Shown: one piece after another, positions 1 to 6,868 of the stretch
Layout: the number at the start of each line of letters is the position of its first letter
Numbering within the stretch: the stretch's first letter is position 1
NCBI RefSeq assembly: GCF_918731615.1
Contig: NZ_OU957226.1
Coordinates: 2,171,501 to 2,235,500 of the forward strand
Length of the DNA stretch: 64,000 bases
Origin: Flavobacterium sp. CECT 9288
GTDB taxonomy: Bacteria; Bacteroidota; Bacteroidia; Flavobacteriales; Flavobacteriaceae
Direction of reading: 5' to 3'
Notes under the pieces: generated by a model
The model's database searches: none
Seen by the model: the letters and a program-made list of their open reading frames with translations, nothing else
Told to the model about the DNA's origin: nothing
Position numbers and translations under genes: made by a program

Positions 1-1
1 T

Positions 2-733
2 TTGCAAAGTCCAGTAAGTACCTATCTACCAGATTTACCAAAGAGTTGGGCAGATACGGTTACGGTTCACCATTTACTAAATTTTTCTGCTGGAATAACC
101 GATCTAGACAAACCATTACTTTTTAAACCCGGAACTGATTTTAAGTACGGTGATACAGCATATATAATACTTGGAAAGATTATTGAGAAAGTTACAGGCA
201 GAAAATATATTGATGTTGCAAATGAATTGTTTAGAGAACTAAAAATGAAAAACACGTTTTGCTACGAACATGACAAAGTACAAAATCGAGTTCAAGGTTA
301 TAAAAACACAAACAATAATTTTGAATTGGTAGCAAAGCCATTTAAAAGTAATGATATGGTTCCTGCTGCTGGAATTATTTCAAATGTAACAGATTTAAAT
401 ATTTGGGATAGCCTTTTACACAAAGGAAAAATCTTAAAACCAGAAACCTATAAATTGATGACCACGTATAGTATTACAGCACAGCATGCAGCTTTTGGGA
501 AAGAAAAAATAGGTTATGGTTATGGTATAAGAGTAAGTGATAAAACACCTATTCACTACTTTGGTCATACTGGTGGTGGCTCAGGTTTTGTGTCATTCAA
601 AGTTTATTTTCCAGAAACTGATGTGGACATCGTTATTTTAGAAAATCAATCTAATGATAACATAGACTTGTTATACGAGTTTGAAATTAAAATTAGAGAA
701 ATTGTAATGAATAGTAACCTACTGAAAAAATAA
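2..733 (+). CDS. serine hydrolase (beta-lactamase/class C family), 5'-truncated by window edge
   Basis: This is the C-terminal 243 residues of a penicillin-binding-protein/class C beta-lactamase-like serine hydrolase. The frame is already open at base 2, so the true start and the catalytic SxxK motif lie outside the window. Visible family landmarks are HHLLNFSAGI near residue 23 (the usual HLLtHtSGI), YGDTAY near residue 49 (in the place of the YxN motif) and HTGGGSGF near residue 191 (in the place of KTG). Such proteins are often periplasmic or lipid-anchored peptidases or esterases; the substrate cannot be inferred. The gene is followed by a 250-bp gap holding repeat-like DNA rather than a linked gene. 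The family call is firm, the function is not. Confidence 0.85.
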   Translation: MQSPVSTYLPDLPKSWADTVTVHHLLNFSAGITDLDKPLLFKPGTDFKYGDTAYIILGKIIEKVTGRKYIDVANELFRELKMKNTFCYEHDKVQNRVQGYKNTNNNFELVAKPFKSNDMVPAAGIISNVTDLNIWDSLLHKGKILKPETYKLMTTYSITAQHAAFGKEKIGYGYGIRVSDKTPIHYFGHTGGGSGFVSFKVYFPETDVDIVILENQSNDNIDLLYEFEIKIREIVMNSNLLKK

Positions 734-865
734 CTGCCACCAATAGCGGTTTACAAGCATAGTGAGATTTGCTTACTTGAAAGAAAGTTTTGTATTTGTC
801 AAGGCATTATTACACAAAACAATTAGGCTACCTTAATACAACACTTCTACAAAATAAAAAGCGAG
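734..865. other. intergenic stretch, probable repeat DNA, no gene
   Basis: No credible ORF is present. The sequence immediately after the serine hydrolase stop (starting CTGCCACCAATAGCGG) is more GC-rich than neighbouring spacers and resembles the repetitive tails that I recall following accessory genes in Bacteroidota. That resemblance is recollection, not a search result. It runs directly into the structured repeat at 868-970. Confidence 0.35.
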
Positions 866-867
866 TC

Positions 868-970
868 GCGTGAGGGATAGCAGTGAAAATCCTTTGCTGA
901 CCCGTTGCAAAAAGGGGCGGCAAAGATTGTAACGAATAGCCCGACCGGAGCTTTTGCGGAGGGCACGCCC
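868..970 (+). ncRNA. structured repeat, copy A (possible flavobacterial ncRNA motif)
   Basis: A foldable element. Outer arms GCGTG (868-872) and CACGC (964-968) can pair, and CTTTGC (892-897) pairs with GCAAAG (920-925) around an inner CCC/GGG hairpin. The core order, GGATAGCAG then ATCCTTTG, a hairpin, then CAAAGAT and AATAGC, parallels the elements at 22674-22752 and 52922-53000. It ends 16 bp before the acetyltransferase start. It may be a known Flavobacteria RNA motif such as Flavo-1, which I cannot confirm here. Orientation is assigned from the similarity to the other copies. Confidence 0.5.
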
Positions 971-986
971 AAAAAAATGAAACCCA

Positions 987-1550
987 ATGGATTTGAAATC
1001 AGAGAAGGAAAAAATGATTGCTGGCGAATATTATTTGGCTGGTGATCTGGTGTTGGTTAAAGACCGACGACGTGCGAAGTTATTATTGCATCGCTTGAAC
1101 GTGACGGAGTATCGGATGACTAAAAAAGCGCGCGAAATTATTCAGGAATTGATTCCCAATGCAGGGACCAACTTATATATTGAACCTCCGTTTCATTGTG
1201 ATTACGGGTACAATATTGTGTGTGGCAATAATGTGTATTTTAACGTAAACTGTGTGGTGCTGGATTGTGCGCCTGTTGTAATAGGTTCGAATGTATTTTT
1301 TGCACCTAATGTGCAAGTGTATACCGCTACGCACCCACTTGATGCAGAATTGCGCAAAACGCTAGAAAACGCTTTGCCAATAACCATTGGTGATGATTGC
1401 TGGATAGGTGGCAATAGTGTTATCTGCCCTGGTGTAACGATAGGTGCGGGTTGTGTAATTGGCGCAGGATCTGTAGTGACAAAAGACATTCCGAACAATT
1501 CACTTGCGGTGGGAAATCCAGCACGGGTGATTCGGGAACTGAACGTTTAG
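987..1550 (+). CDS. sugar O-acetyltransferase (maltose/galactoside acetyltransferase family)
   Basis: A 187-residue left-handed beta-helix acetyltransferase that would transfer acetyl from acetyl-CoA to a sugar hydroxyl in the cytoplasm. The N-terminal maltose-acetyltransferase cap (KEKMIAGEYYLAGD, residues 6-19) is followed by hexapeptide repeats (IGSNVFFAPNV, IGDDCWIGGNSVI, IGAGCVIGAGSVV) and the catalytic-histidine segment TATHPLD near residue 112. The length matches the family (about 185-200). The gene is visibly more GC-rich than its neighbours and lies just after a structured repeat, so acquisition by transfer is possible. The start at 987 is the only ATG that fits the family N-terminus; the ATG at 977 is out of frame. 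The substrate is not predictable. Confidence 0.92.
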   Translation: MDLKSEKEKMIAGEYYLAGDLVLVKDRRRAKLLLHRLNVTEYRMTKKAREIIQELIPNAGTNLYIEPPFHCDYGYNIVCGNNVYFNVNCVVLDCAPVVIGSNVFFAPNVQVYTATHPLDAELRKTLENALPITIGDDCWIGGNSVICPGVTIGAGCVIGAGSVVTKDIPNNSLAVGNPARVIRELNV

Positions 1551-1589
1551 TCAAATGCATCAAAGCGAATTTCCTTAAATAAATTTTAT

Positions 1590-1597
1590 TATATTTG
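1590..1597 (+). promoter_or_regulatory. probable -7 element (TATATTTG)
   Basis: TATATTTG matches the Bacteroidota consensus TAnnTTTG in full and ends 23 bp before the ATG of the small exported protein at 1621. No clear TTG -33 element is seen at the usual spacing. Confidence 0.5.
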
Positions 1598-1620
1598 TTT
1601 GTAAATTAAAAACAAACATC

Positions 1621-2016
1621 ATGAAACACCTTAAAACATTTCTAGTATTAGCACTTATTGTTGTTGCAAACTCAGTTTCTGCACAATCAACTTTTGATAA
1701 ATGGCCTGCAATAAAAGAATTTCACGAAGTATTATCTGAAACGTTTCATCCTGCCGAAGAAGGAAAGTTAGCACCTATAAAAGCACGTTCTAATGAATTA
1801 TTGGCAAAAGCTACGAAAGTGCAAAAAACTGAAATTCCAGCTGAATTTAAAACAGAAATTATTACTGAACTGGTAAACCGCTTGCAAGCCAATAGCAAAT
1901 CACTGAACCAAATTGTTACCAATAAAGGTACAGATGCTGAGATTGTAAAATCGATCACGGGACTACACGATATTTTTCATGAAATTGTTGGTATCTGCTC
2001 CGACTCTAAAAAATAA
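1621..2016 (+). CDS. small exported protein of unknown function
   Basis: A 131-residue protein with a clear Sec signal peptide (MKHLKTFLVLALIVVANSVSA, cleavage after SA-Q at about residue 21). The mature part is mostly helical, with conserved-looking histidines (FHEVLSETFHPAEEGKLAPIK, LHDIFHEIVGIC). The spacing FHEVLSETFH...LHDIFHEIVG looks like a cytochrome-b562-like or four-helix periplasmic fold, but I do not recognise the family. It is preceded by a TATATTTG element and followed at once by a strong terminator, so it is probably transcribed alone. Confidence 0.8.
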   Translation: MKHLKTFLVLALIVVANSVSAQSTFDKWPAIKEFHEVLSETFHPAEEGKLAPIKARSNELLAKATKVQKTEIPAEFKTEIITELVNRLQANSKSLNQIVTNKGTDAEIVKSITGLHDIFHEIVGICSDSKK

Positions 2017-2023
2017 AACACCA

Positions 2024-2054
2024 AGCCTAATCAAGTGATTAGGCTTTTTTTTTT
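2024..2054 (+). terminator. rho-independent terminator
   Basis: AGCCTAATCA (2024-2033) pairs with TGATTAGGCT (2036-2045), followed by nine Ts. It ends the 1621-2016 transcript. Confidence 0.9.
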
Positions 2055-2230
2055 GACATAAACTCAATTAGAAGTAATCTTATTTAGTTTTATTTTATAA
2101 CTGATAAAAGTAGTTTTTATCCAAAAAAGAAAAAGCAAATATGTAGCTACCTTGACTACCAAGATAACAAGTAAAATAAAAATCTTATCAACAAATCGAA
2201 AAACTAAAATCGAAAACTGAAATTAAATTT

Positions 2231-2238
2231 TACCTTTG
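2231..2238 (+). promoter_or_regulatory. probable -7 element (TACCTTTG)
   Basis: A full match to TAnnTTTG, 23 bp before the ATG at 2262. The -33 region lacks a clear TTG. Confidence 0.5.
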
Positions 2239-2261
2239 ACCTTTCAATAAAAACAACGATT

Positions 2262-2801
2262 ATGGTTTATAAATTTAGAGTCATTCTAGACGCCGAGGAA
2301 GATATTTTTAGAGACATTGCAATACTTGAAGACGATACTTTAGAGGATTTACATAATGCTATTTTCAATTCCTTTGGTTTTGACGGGATGGAGGTTGCTT
2401 CTTTTTATACGTGTGATGAAACGTGGAATCAAGAGGATGAGATTCCGATGTTTGATACTGGCGATGTTCCTGGTGAACAAAAAACCATGAGTGACTACAA
2501 ATTATCAGAGATTTTAGATAAAGAAAATACGAAAATCATTTACGTATACGACTTCATCAACATGTGGACGTTCCTTGTAGAGCTTGCCGCTATTGAAGAA
2601 CAAGTTCCTGGAAATTTCTATCCTGAAACTTTATTTTCTCACGGTGAAATGCCCGATGAAGCGATGGAAAAAAACTTTGAAGCCGATAATGCTGATGATT
2701 ACAATGATGAATTTGAAGATGGTTTTGATGACGATGACTTGGACATGTTTGAAGGCGATGACAGTTTTGAAGACTACGGTTTTGAAGAGAATTGGAATTA
2801 A
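2262..2801 (+). CDS. plasmid pRiA4b ORF-3-like protein (IS1096 passenger TnpR-like family)
   Basis: A 179-residue protein of the pRiA4b Orf-3-like family. The N-terminal two thirds (YKFRVILDAEEDIFRDIAI, the LHNAIFNSFGFDG segment, FYTCDETWN, and IIYVYDFINMWTFLVEL near residues 92-108) fit the compact alpha/beta domain of that family, including its typical Y-x-YDF signature. The last 40 residues are almost all Asp, Glu, Asn and Phe, a strongly acidic tail. Members were first seen as passengers on an insertion sequence and a plasmid, but Flavobacteria carry chromosomal copies whose role is unknown. No transposase lies nearby. An array of 8-bp units begins 10 bp after the stop. Confidence 0.8.
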   Translation: MVYKFRVILDAEEDIFRDIAILEDDTLEDLHNAIFNSFGFDGMEVASFYTCDETWNQEDEIPMFDTGDVPGEQKTMSDYKLSEILDKENTKIIYVYDFINMWTFLVELAAIEEQVPGNFYPETLFSHGEMPDEAMEKNFEADNADDYNDEFEDGFDDDDLDMFEGDDSFEDYGFEENWN

Positions 2802-2811
2802 ACTTTAAAAG

Positions 2812-2867
2812 GGACTGAGGGACTAAGTGGCAAAGGTTCTGAGGTTCGAAGTAACAAAGATTCAAAG
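2812..2867 (+). repeat. phased 8-bp repeat array, left arm
   Basis: Seven consecutive, perfectly phased 8-bp units fit the consensus NNNCNRAG (for example GGACTAAG, TGGCAAAG, TAACAAAG, ATTCAAAG). C at position 4 and AG at positions 7-8 are invariant, while positions 1-3 vary freely. A degenerate eighth unit may precede it at 2804-2811. A second array in the opposite orientation lies at 3254-3293, so the two bracket the four-helix-bundle gene. Confidence 0.85.
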
Positions 2868-2885
2868 AATTTTAAATAAATAGTA

Positions 2886-3250
2886 ATGAGTACATTTCGA
2901 GATTTACTAATTTGGCAAAAATTAATGATTCTTGTTACGGATATTTATCAGTTAACAAATATATTTCCCAAAGAAGAAATTTACGGATTAACTTCACAAA
3001 TTAGAAGGTGTGCAGTATCAATTCCAAGTAATATAATATTGCTGAAGGATACGGAAGAGATGGCAACAAGGATTATTTGAAATTTTTAAATATTGCAACC
3101 CCCTCTTTGTTTGAAATACAAATGCAAATTGAAATAGCATTCAATTTAAAATACATCACTGAATTACAATTTAACAATATATACGAAGCAAGTAGAGAAC
3201 TAGAAAGAATGATGTGTTCTTTTATTAGAAAAATAAAGGAACGAAATTAA
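2886..3250 (+). pseudogene. four-helix-bundle protein (23S rRNA IVS/Avd-like family), frameshifted
   Basis: The frame opens with MSTFRDLLIWQK and reads to SIPSNI, the diagnostic core of the four-helix-bundle family found in 23S rRNA intervening sequences and related to Avd of diversity-generating retroelements. At 3030-3039 the sequence AATAT is present twice in tandem. The 5-bp excess shifts the frame, giving a premature stop at 3078-3080. Reading on from 3041 in the other frame restores the family C-terminus (AEGYGRDGNKDYLKFLNIA, IEIAFNLKYIT, EASRELERM, FIRKIKERN) up to TAA at 3248-3250. The repaired length would be about 119 residues, normal for the family. The gene sits between two inverted octamer arrays. 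A sequencing error or length variation at the duplication cannot be excluded. Confidence 0.88.
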
Positions 3251-3253
3251 AAC

Positions 3254-3293
3254 CTTTGTTTCTTTGGCACTTTGCTGCTTTGCACCTTACCAA
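3254..3293 (-). repeat. phased 8-bp repeat array, right arm (inverted)
   Basis: Four phased units of the form CTTTGNNN (CTTTGTTT, CTTTGGCA, CTTTGCTG, CTTTGCAC) are followed by one degenerate unit (CTTACCAA). On the minus strand they read NNNCAAAG, the same unit as the left array at 2812-2867, in inverted orientation. The array begins 4 bp after the end of the four-helix-bundle frame and stops 5 bp before the ATG of the next gene. Confidence 0.82.
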
Positions 3294-3298
3294 ATAAT

Positions 3299-4357
3299 AT
3301 GATCAACTTATTTAACACCCATATCGAAAATTTATCCATTCACAGAGTGGGTAACAAGAGTAGAAACGAAGCTATTTTTTTATCTGAGCAACCGTATGCG
3401 TTGCAAGACGAAATTGTGCCTTTGATGAAAGAATTTTTCTTTAAACCTTTTAGAGAAAAAGAAGAAAATTATTATCAATTTGCTCATGAAATTGACTTAG
3501 ACTACAATGACATGTTCAAATACGCCACTGAGATTTTTGACAATCCGAACAATGTACACGAGGTTTCAAAAAAAATCACCACGCATTTGTTTGAGCAGTC
3601 CAATCACCCACATATCAAAAACGGTGAGGTGTACGTAACCTATTTAACCAATTTAAGCATTGACAACAATGTAGTAGATGCTATAGGTATTTTTAAGAGT
3701 GAAATTCAGGCTGACTTTTTACAATTTGAAGAGAAAGCTTCTCAACTTGAAATGATTTTACAGCAAGGTGTGAGTTTGAACAAGCTTGACAAAGGTTGTT
3801 TGATTTTTAATTACAAAAAAGAAGAAGGATATAAAATTTTGACCGTAGATAGCAACCGTTATGACGCACGCTACTGGTTAGAGCATTTTTTATCAGTAGA
3901 TGCTTTTGAAGATGAAAATTTCATCACTAAAAAGTATTTGAAATTCTGTCAAAACTTTGCGAAAGATGTTGTTTTCCCTGCCGAAGACAAAAAAGAAGAA
4001 GTGATGTTCATGAACCGATCTGTGAATTATTTTGCCAAAAACGATCAGTTTGAAGAAACTAACTTTTTGAATGAAGTTTTAGACAATCCTGATTTGATCC
4101 CTGAATTCAAAAACTACAAAACTGACAAAGGCGAGAAATACAGTATTGAGGACGTTACCTCCTTCCCTATTGCTAATGCAGCAGTATCTGATGCCAGAAA
4201 ATCTATAAAAAATGTTATCAATTTAGATACCCACATTCAAATTAAAATGGACTTTATTAATCCCGAAAGTGCAGAAAAATTTGTAGAAAAAGGATGGGAT
4301 GAAGAGAAACAAATGTACTACTATTTAGTTTACTTTAACAAAGAGGAGAAAAGCTAA
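3299..4357 (+). CDS. nucleoid-associated protein, NA37/YejK family
   Basis: A 352-residue protein of the NA37/YejK family, which binds the bacterial nucleoid; its precise function in Bacteroidota is unknown. Recognisable features are the N-terminal HIENLSIHRVGNK, SEQPYALQDEIVPLMKEFFF, a central strand-rich segment (GEVYVTYLTNLSIDNNVVDAIGIFK, with LDKGCLIFNY and SVDAFEDENFITKKYL) and the C-terminal INPESAEKFVEKGWDEEKQMYYY. I place the start at ATG 3299 because homologues begin at MINLFNTHIENL; an upstream in-frame TTG at 3272 lies inside the octamer array and is unlikely. A strong terminator follows. Confidence 0.85.
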   Translation: MINLFNTHIENLSIHRVGNKSRNEAIFLSEQPYALQDEIVPLMKEFFFKPFREKEENYYQFAHEIDLDYNDMFKYATEIFDNPNNVHEVSKKITTHLFEQSNHPHIKNGEVYVTYLTNLSIDNNVVDAIGIFKSEIQADFLQFEEKASQLEMILQQGVSLNKLDKGCLIFNYKKEEGYKILTVDSNRYDARYWLEHFLSVDAFEDENFITKKYLKFCQNFAKDVVFPAEDKKEEVMFMNRSVNYFAKNDQFEETNFLNEVLDNPDLIPEFKNYKTDKGEKYSIEDVTSFPIANAAVSDARKSIKNVINLDTHIQIKMDFINPESAEKFVEKGWDEEKQMYYYLVYFNKEEKS

Positions 4358-4386
4358 TCGCATTAATATCTTAATAAGATTTTATA

Positions 4387-4424
4387 AAAAGGTCCGCCAT
4401 TACAACCGTAATAGCGGGCCTTTT
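4387..4424 (+). terminator. rho-independent terminator
   Basis: AAAAGGTCCGC (4387-4397) pairs with GCGGGCCTTTT (4414-4424) with one G-U pair, and inner ATTAC/GTAAT extends the stem. A-rich and T-rich flanks make it potentially bidirectional, but only the plus-strand gene upstream needs it. Confidence 0.88.
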
Positions 4425-4505
4425 GATTTGTGAAATAAAAGAAAAAAAACGAGTATTTGAAACTTACTTTATTCCTAAATTTACAGATTCAAAAATCAGT
4501 TCTAA

Positions 4506-6866
4506 ATGTCACAATTTTTTTTCAAAGAAAGTCCTTTCAAAACTCTTATTTCGTTTCATAAACTCATTGATGGGCTTGAGGAAATTGCAAATAGCCCTAT
4601 AGATTATAGAGCTAATTACGCCAAGGCATTGCTACAAGAAATCGCACCATTTCCTGAGTTTAAAACAGGTATTGAAGATTTTGAAATGATTTTTAAAAAT
4701 AAAGAATTATTAGAAAACATATTAGCCGATTTATTTCCTACGGTATTAACTCAAAATGAAATAAAAGCTGTAACTATTCCGTTTCAAAATTTTACATTTA
4801 ACTATTCCAAGCGGTTTCAAAAAATAATAGAAAACGCAGGAACACCCTTTGACATGACCATTAGGGATTTTGATGAAGATCAATTTTATGTCATGAGTTG
4901 TATTTTAATTTTAAATTCGTTTTACAAACAAAATTTTGAATACAACAAGCCTTTGTTTTATGATATTCCAGATAAAAATGGGATTATGAAGCATTATCGA
5001 ATTTTGTACAATGCTGATTTTATGGAAATCATTCCAACTTCAGATGTCCTCCCATTAACTACTAGCGAAATAGATTTATTAATGGATAACTTTGATGACA
5101 TCGCATTATGGAAACAAAAATTCCCTAAAGAAAGTTGGATCCTGAAAGGTTTTGGAATTGTATCCTTATTTGACGCTACAATTGAAAATGCAGTATCAAA
5201 CTTAAAAAGTAACCTTTTAAAAACTAAAACTGAACCAAATGAAGATCCAGGAGATTTTGAAGGCATCTTTCGTTCTATTTTTAAAATCTCAGACTTAAAA
5301 GTTGGATTTATAATGTTTGACGAAGAAGAACAAAAATTTGTCAAACCACCTTATGATGTCACAGGAAGTTTCGTACTCCAAGATTTACCAGAGGTAGATT
5401 GTAATAATTCCCTATTTGGATGTTCATTAGAGAGTATTCTAAATCAAAACAAACCTTTTATTATTTCTAATGTGGAGCAGTTTGCCCAAGAGATAAACAA
5501 TAAAAAACTAGGAAACTATTTGCTATCACAAGAAATCAAGAGTTGCATACTAGCACCAGTAACAAAAAATGGTAAACTATTAGGTATTATTGAGCTTGTT
5601 TCTAGCAAGTCTAGAGCGTTAAACAGCATTAATGTCAATAATTTAAATATGATTTTACCCTATGTTATTGATACCTTAGAACGGTATAATGATGACATGC
5701 AAAATCAAATTGAAGCCATAATTCAGCGGGAATACACTGCCATTCACCCAAGTGTGTACTGGAAATTCAAAAAAGAAGCAGTTACTTATTTTAAAACTCA
5801 AACTAAAGATTACAACTTTAAAGAAATAGTTTTCAAAGAAGTCTATCCTTTGTATGGACAAATTGATATCAAGGGATCCTCAAATCACAGGAATGAAACC
5901 GTAAAAGAAGATTTGAAGAATCAATTAAGCGCATTGATTCAAATATTTGAAAACCAACAATCAAACACTAATCTTGTATTATCAGAGCAGCGCACTTATG
6001 AATTGCAAACTTTATTAACGCAACTAGATACTCCGTTAAAAGCCGATACAGAACAACAAATGCAGTTGTATATAGAAAATGAAATCCATCCTATTTTAAG
6101 AAATACTCTGCAGGCTGAGAATCAAAATACACTCGAAAAAAATTATTTTGAAAGTCTAGATCCCAAAACGGGAATGTTTTATCATGCTAGGAAAAAGTTT
6201 GATAACGCCCTGTCAATCATTAATAAAAAACTGGCATCAATTTTAGATCAAAAACAAGCCGACGCACAAAATATTTATCCTCACTATTACGAACGTTTTA
6301 AAACGGATGGCGTAGAACACAACTTATACATAGGCGCTACCATTGCACCAAACAAAACTTTTGACACCTTGTATTTGCACAATTTAAGGTTATGGCAATT
6401 ACAAACTTTATGTGAAATGGAAAAAGAGCACCATCAATTGAAATATTCACTGCCTTATGAACTAGATGTAACATCGCTAATTCTAGTTTTTAGTTCTCCA
6501 ATTTCTATACGGTTTAGAATGGATGAAAAAAGATTTGATGTAGATGGTACTTACAATGCTCGCTATGAAGTGGTTAAAAAACGAATTGATAAAGCCCATA
6601 TAAAAGGAACCTCAGAACGAATTACCGAAAAAGAGAAAATAACTATTGTATACTCACACAATAACGAAGAAACAGAATATCTCAACTACATTAAATTTCT
6701 ACAATTCAAAAAAATACTTGAACCTGGCATCGAACAATTTGAAGTTGAAGAGCTACAGGGTGTATCTGGATTAAGAGCAATACGCGTTAAAGTAAGTAAT
6801 ACTAGCCAAACTCAAGTTAATTCTATTTATGACTTTTATGAAAATAATTTATATAAAGGGAATTAA
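4506..6866 (+). CDS. large GAF-domain protein
   Basis: A 786-residue cytoplasmic protein with no signal peptide or membrane segment. One GAF-like sensory domain spans roughly residues 240-400, recognisable from FRSIFKISDLKVGFIMFDEEE, the central NKPFIISNVEQF, and ILAPVTKNGKLLGIIELVSS followed by a long helix. The N-terminal 240 residues and the C-terminal 380 residues match no domain I can name; the latter contain helix-rich stretches and a FKTDGVEHNLYIGATI segment. There is no kinase, cyclase or HTH output domain. It converges with the HD-PycTM gene, leaving 2 bp between the two stop codons. Flavobacteria carry such GAF proteins widely; ligand and partner are unknown. Confidence 0.8.
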   Translation: MSQFFFKESPFKTLISFHKLIDGLEEIANSPIDYRANYAKALLQEIAPFPEFKTGIEDFEMIFKNKELLENILADLFPTVLTQNEIKAVTIPFQNFTFNYSKRFQKIIENAGTPFDMTIRDFDEDQFYVMSCILILNSFYKQNFEYNKPLFYDIPDKNGIMKHYRILYNADFMEIIPTSDVLPLTTSEIDLLMDNFDDIALWKQKFPKESWILKGFGIVSLFDATIENAVSNLKSNLLKTKTEPNEDPGDFEGIFRSIFKISDLKVGFIMFDEEEQKFVKPPYDVTGSFVLQDLPEVDCNNSLFGCSLESILNQNKPFIISNVEQFAQEINNKKLGNYLLSQEIKSCILAPVTKNGKLLGIIELVSSKSRALNSINVNNLNMILPYVIDTLERYNDDMQNQIEAIIQREYTAIHPSVYWKFKKEAVTYFKTQTKDYNFKEIVFKEVYPLYGQIDIKGSSNHRNETVKEDLKNQLSALIQIFENQQSNTNLVLSEQRTYELQTLLTQLDTPLKADTEQQMQLYIENEIHPILRNTLQAENQNTLEKNYFESLDPKTGMFYHARKKFDNALSIINKKLASILDQKQADAQNIYPHYYERFKTDGVEHNLYIGATIAPNKTFDTLYLHNLRLWQLQTLCEMEKEHHQLKYSLPYELDVTSLILVFSSPISIRFRMDEKRFDVDGTYNARYEVVKKRIDKAHIKGTSERITEKEKITIVYSHNNEETEYLNYIKFLQFKKILEPGIEQFEVEELQGVSGLRAIRVKVSNTSQTQVNSIYDFYENNLYKGN

Positions 6867-6868
6867 TG

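Noticed and set aside
2590-2865. A 91-codon minus-strand ORF
   Set aside because: It is a shadow of the acidic tail and of the octamer array, whose 8-bp register produces an artificial open frame.
2812-3293. Possible CRISPR array
   Set aside because: The units are 8 bp and contiguous, with no spacers, and no cas genes lie near.
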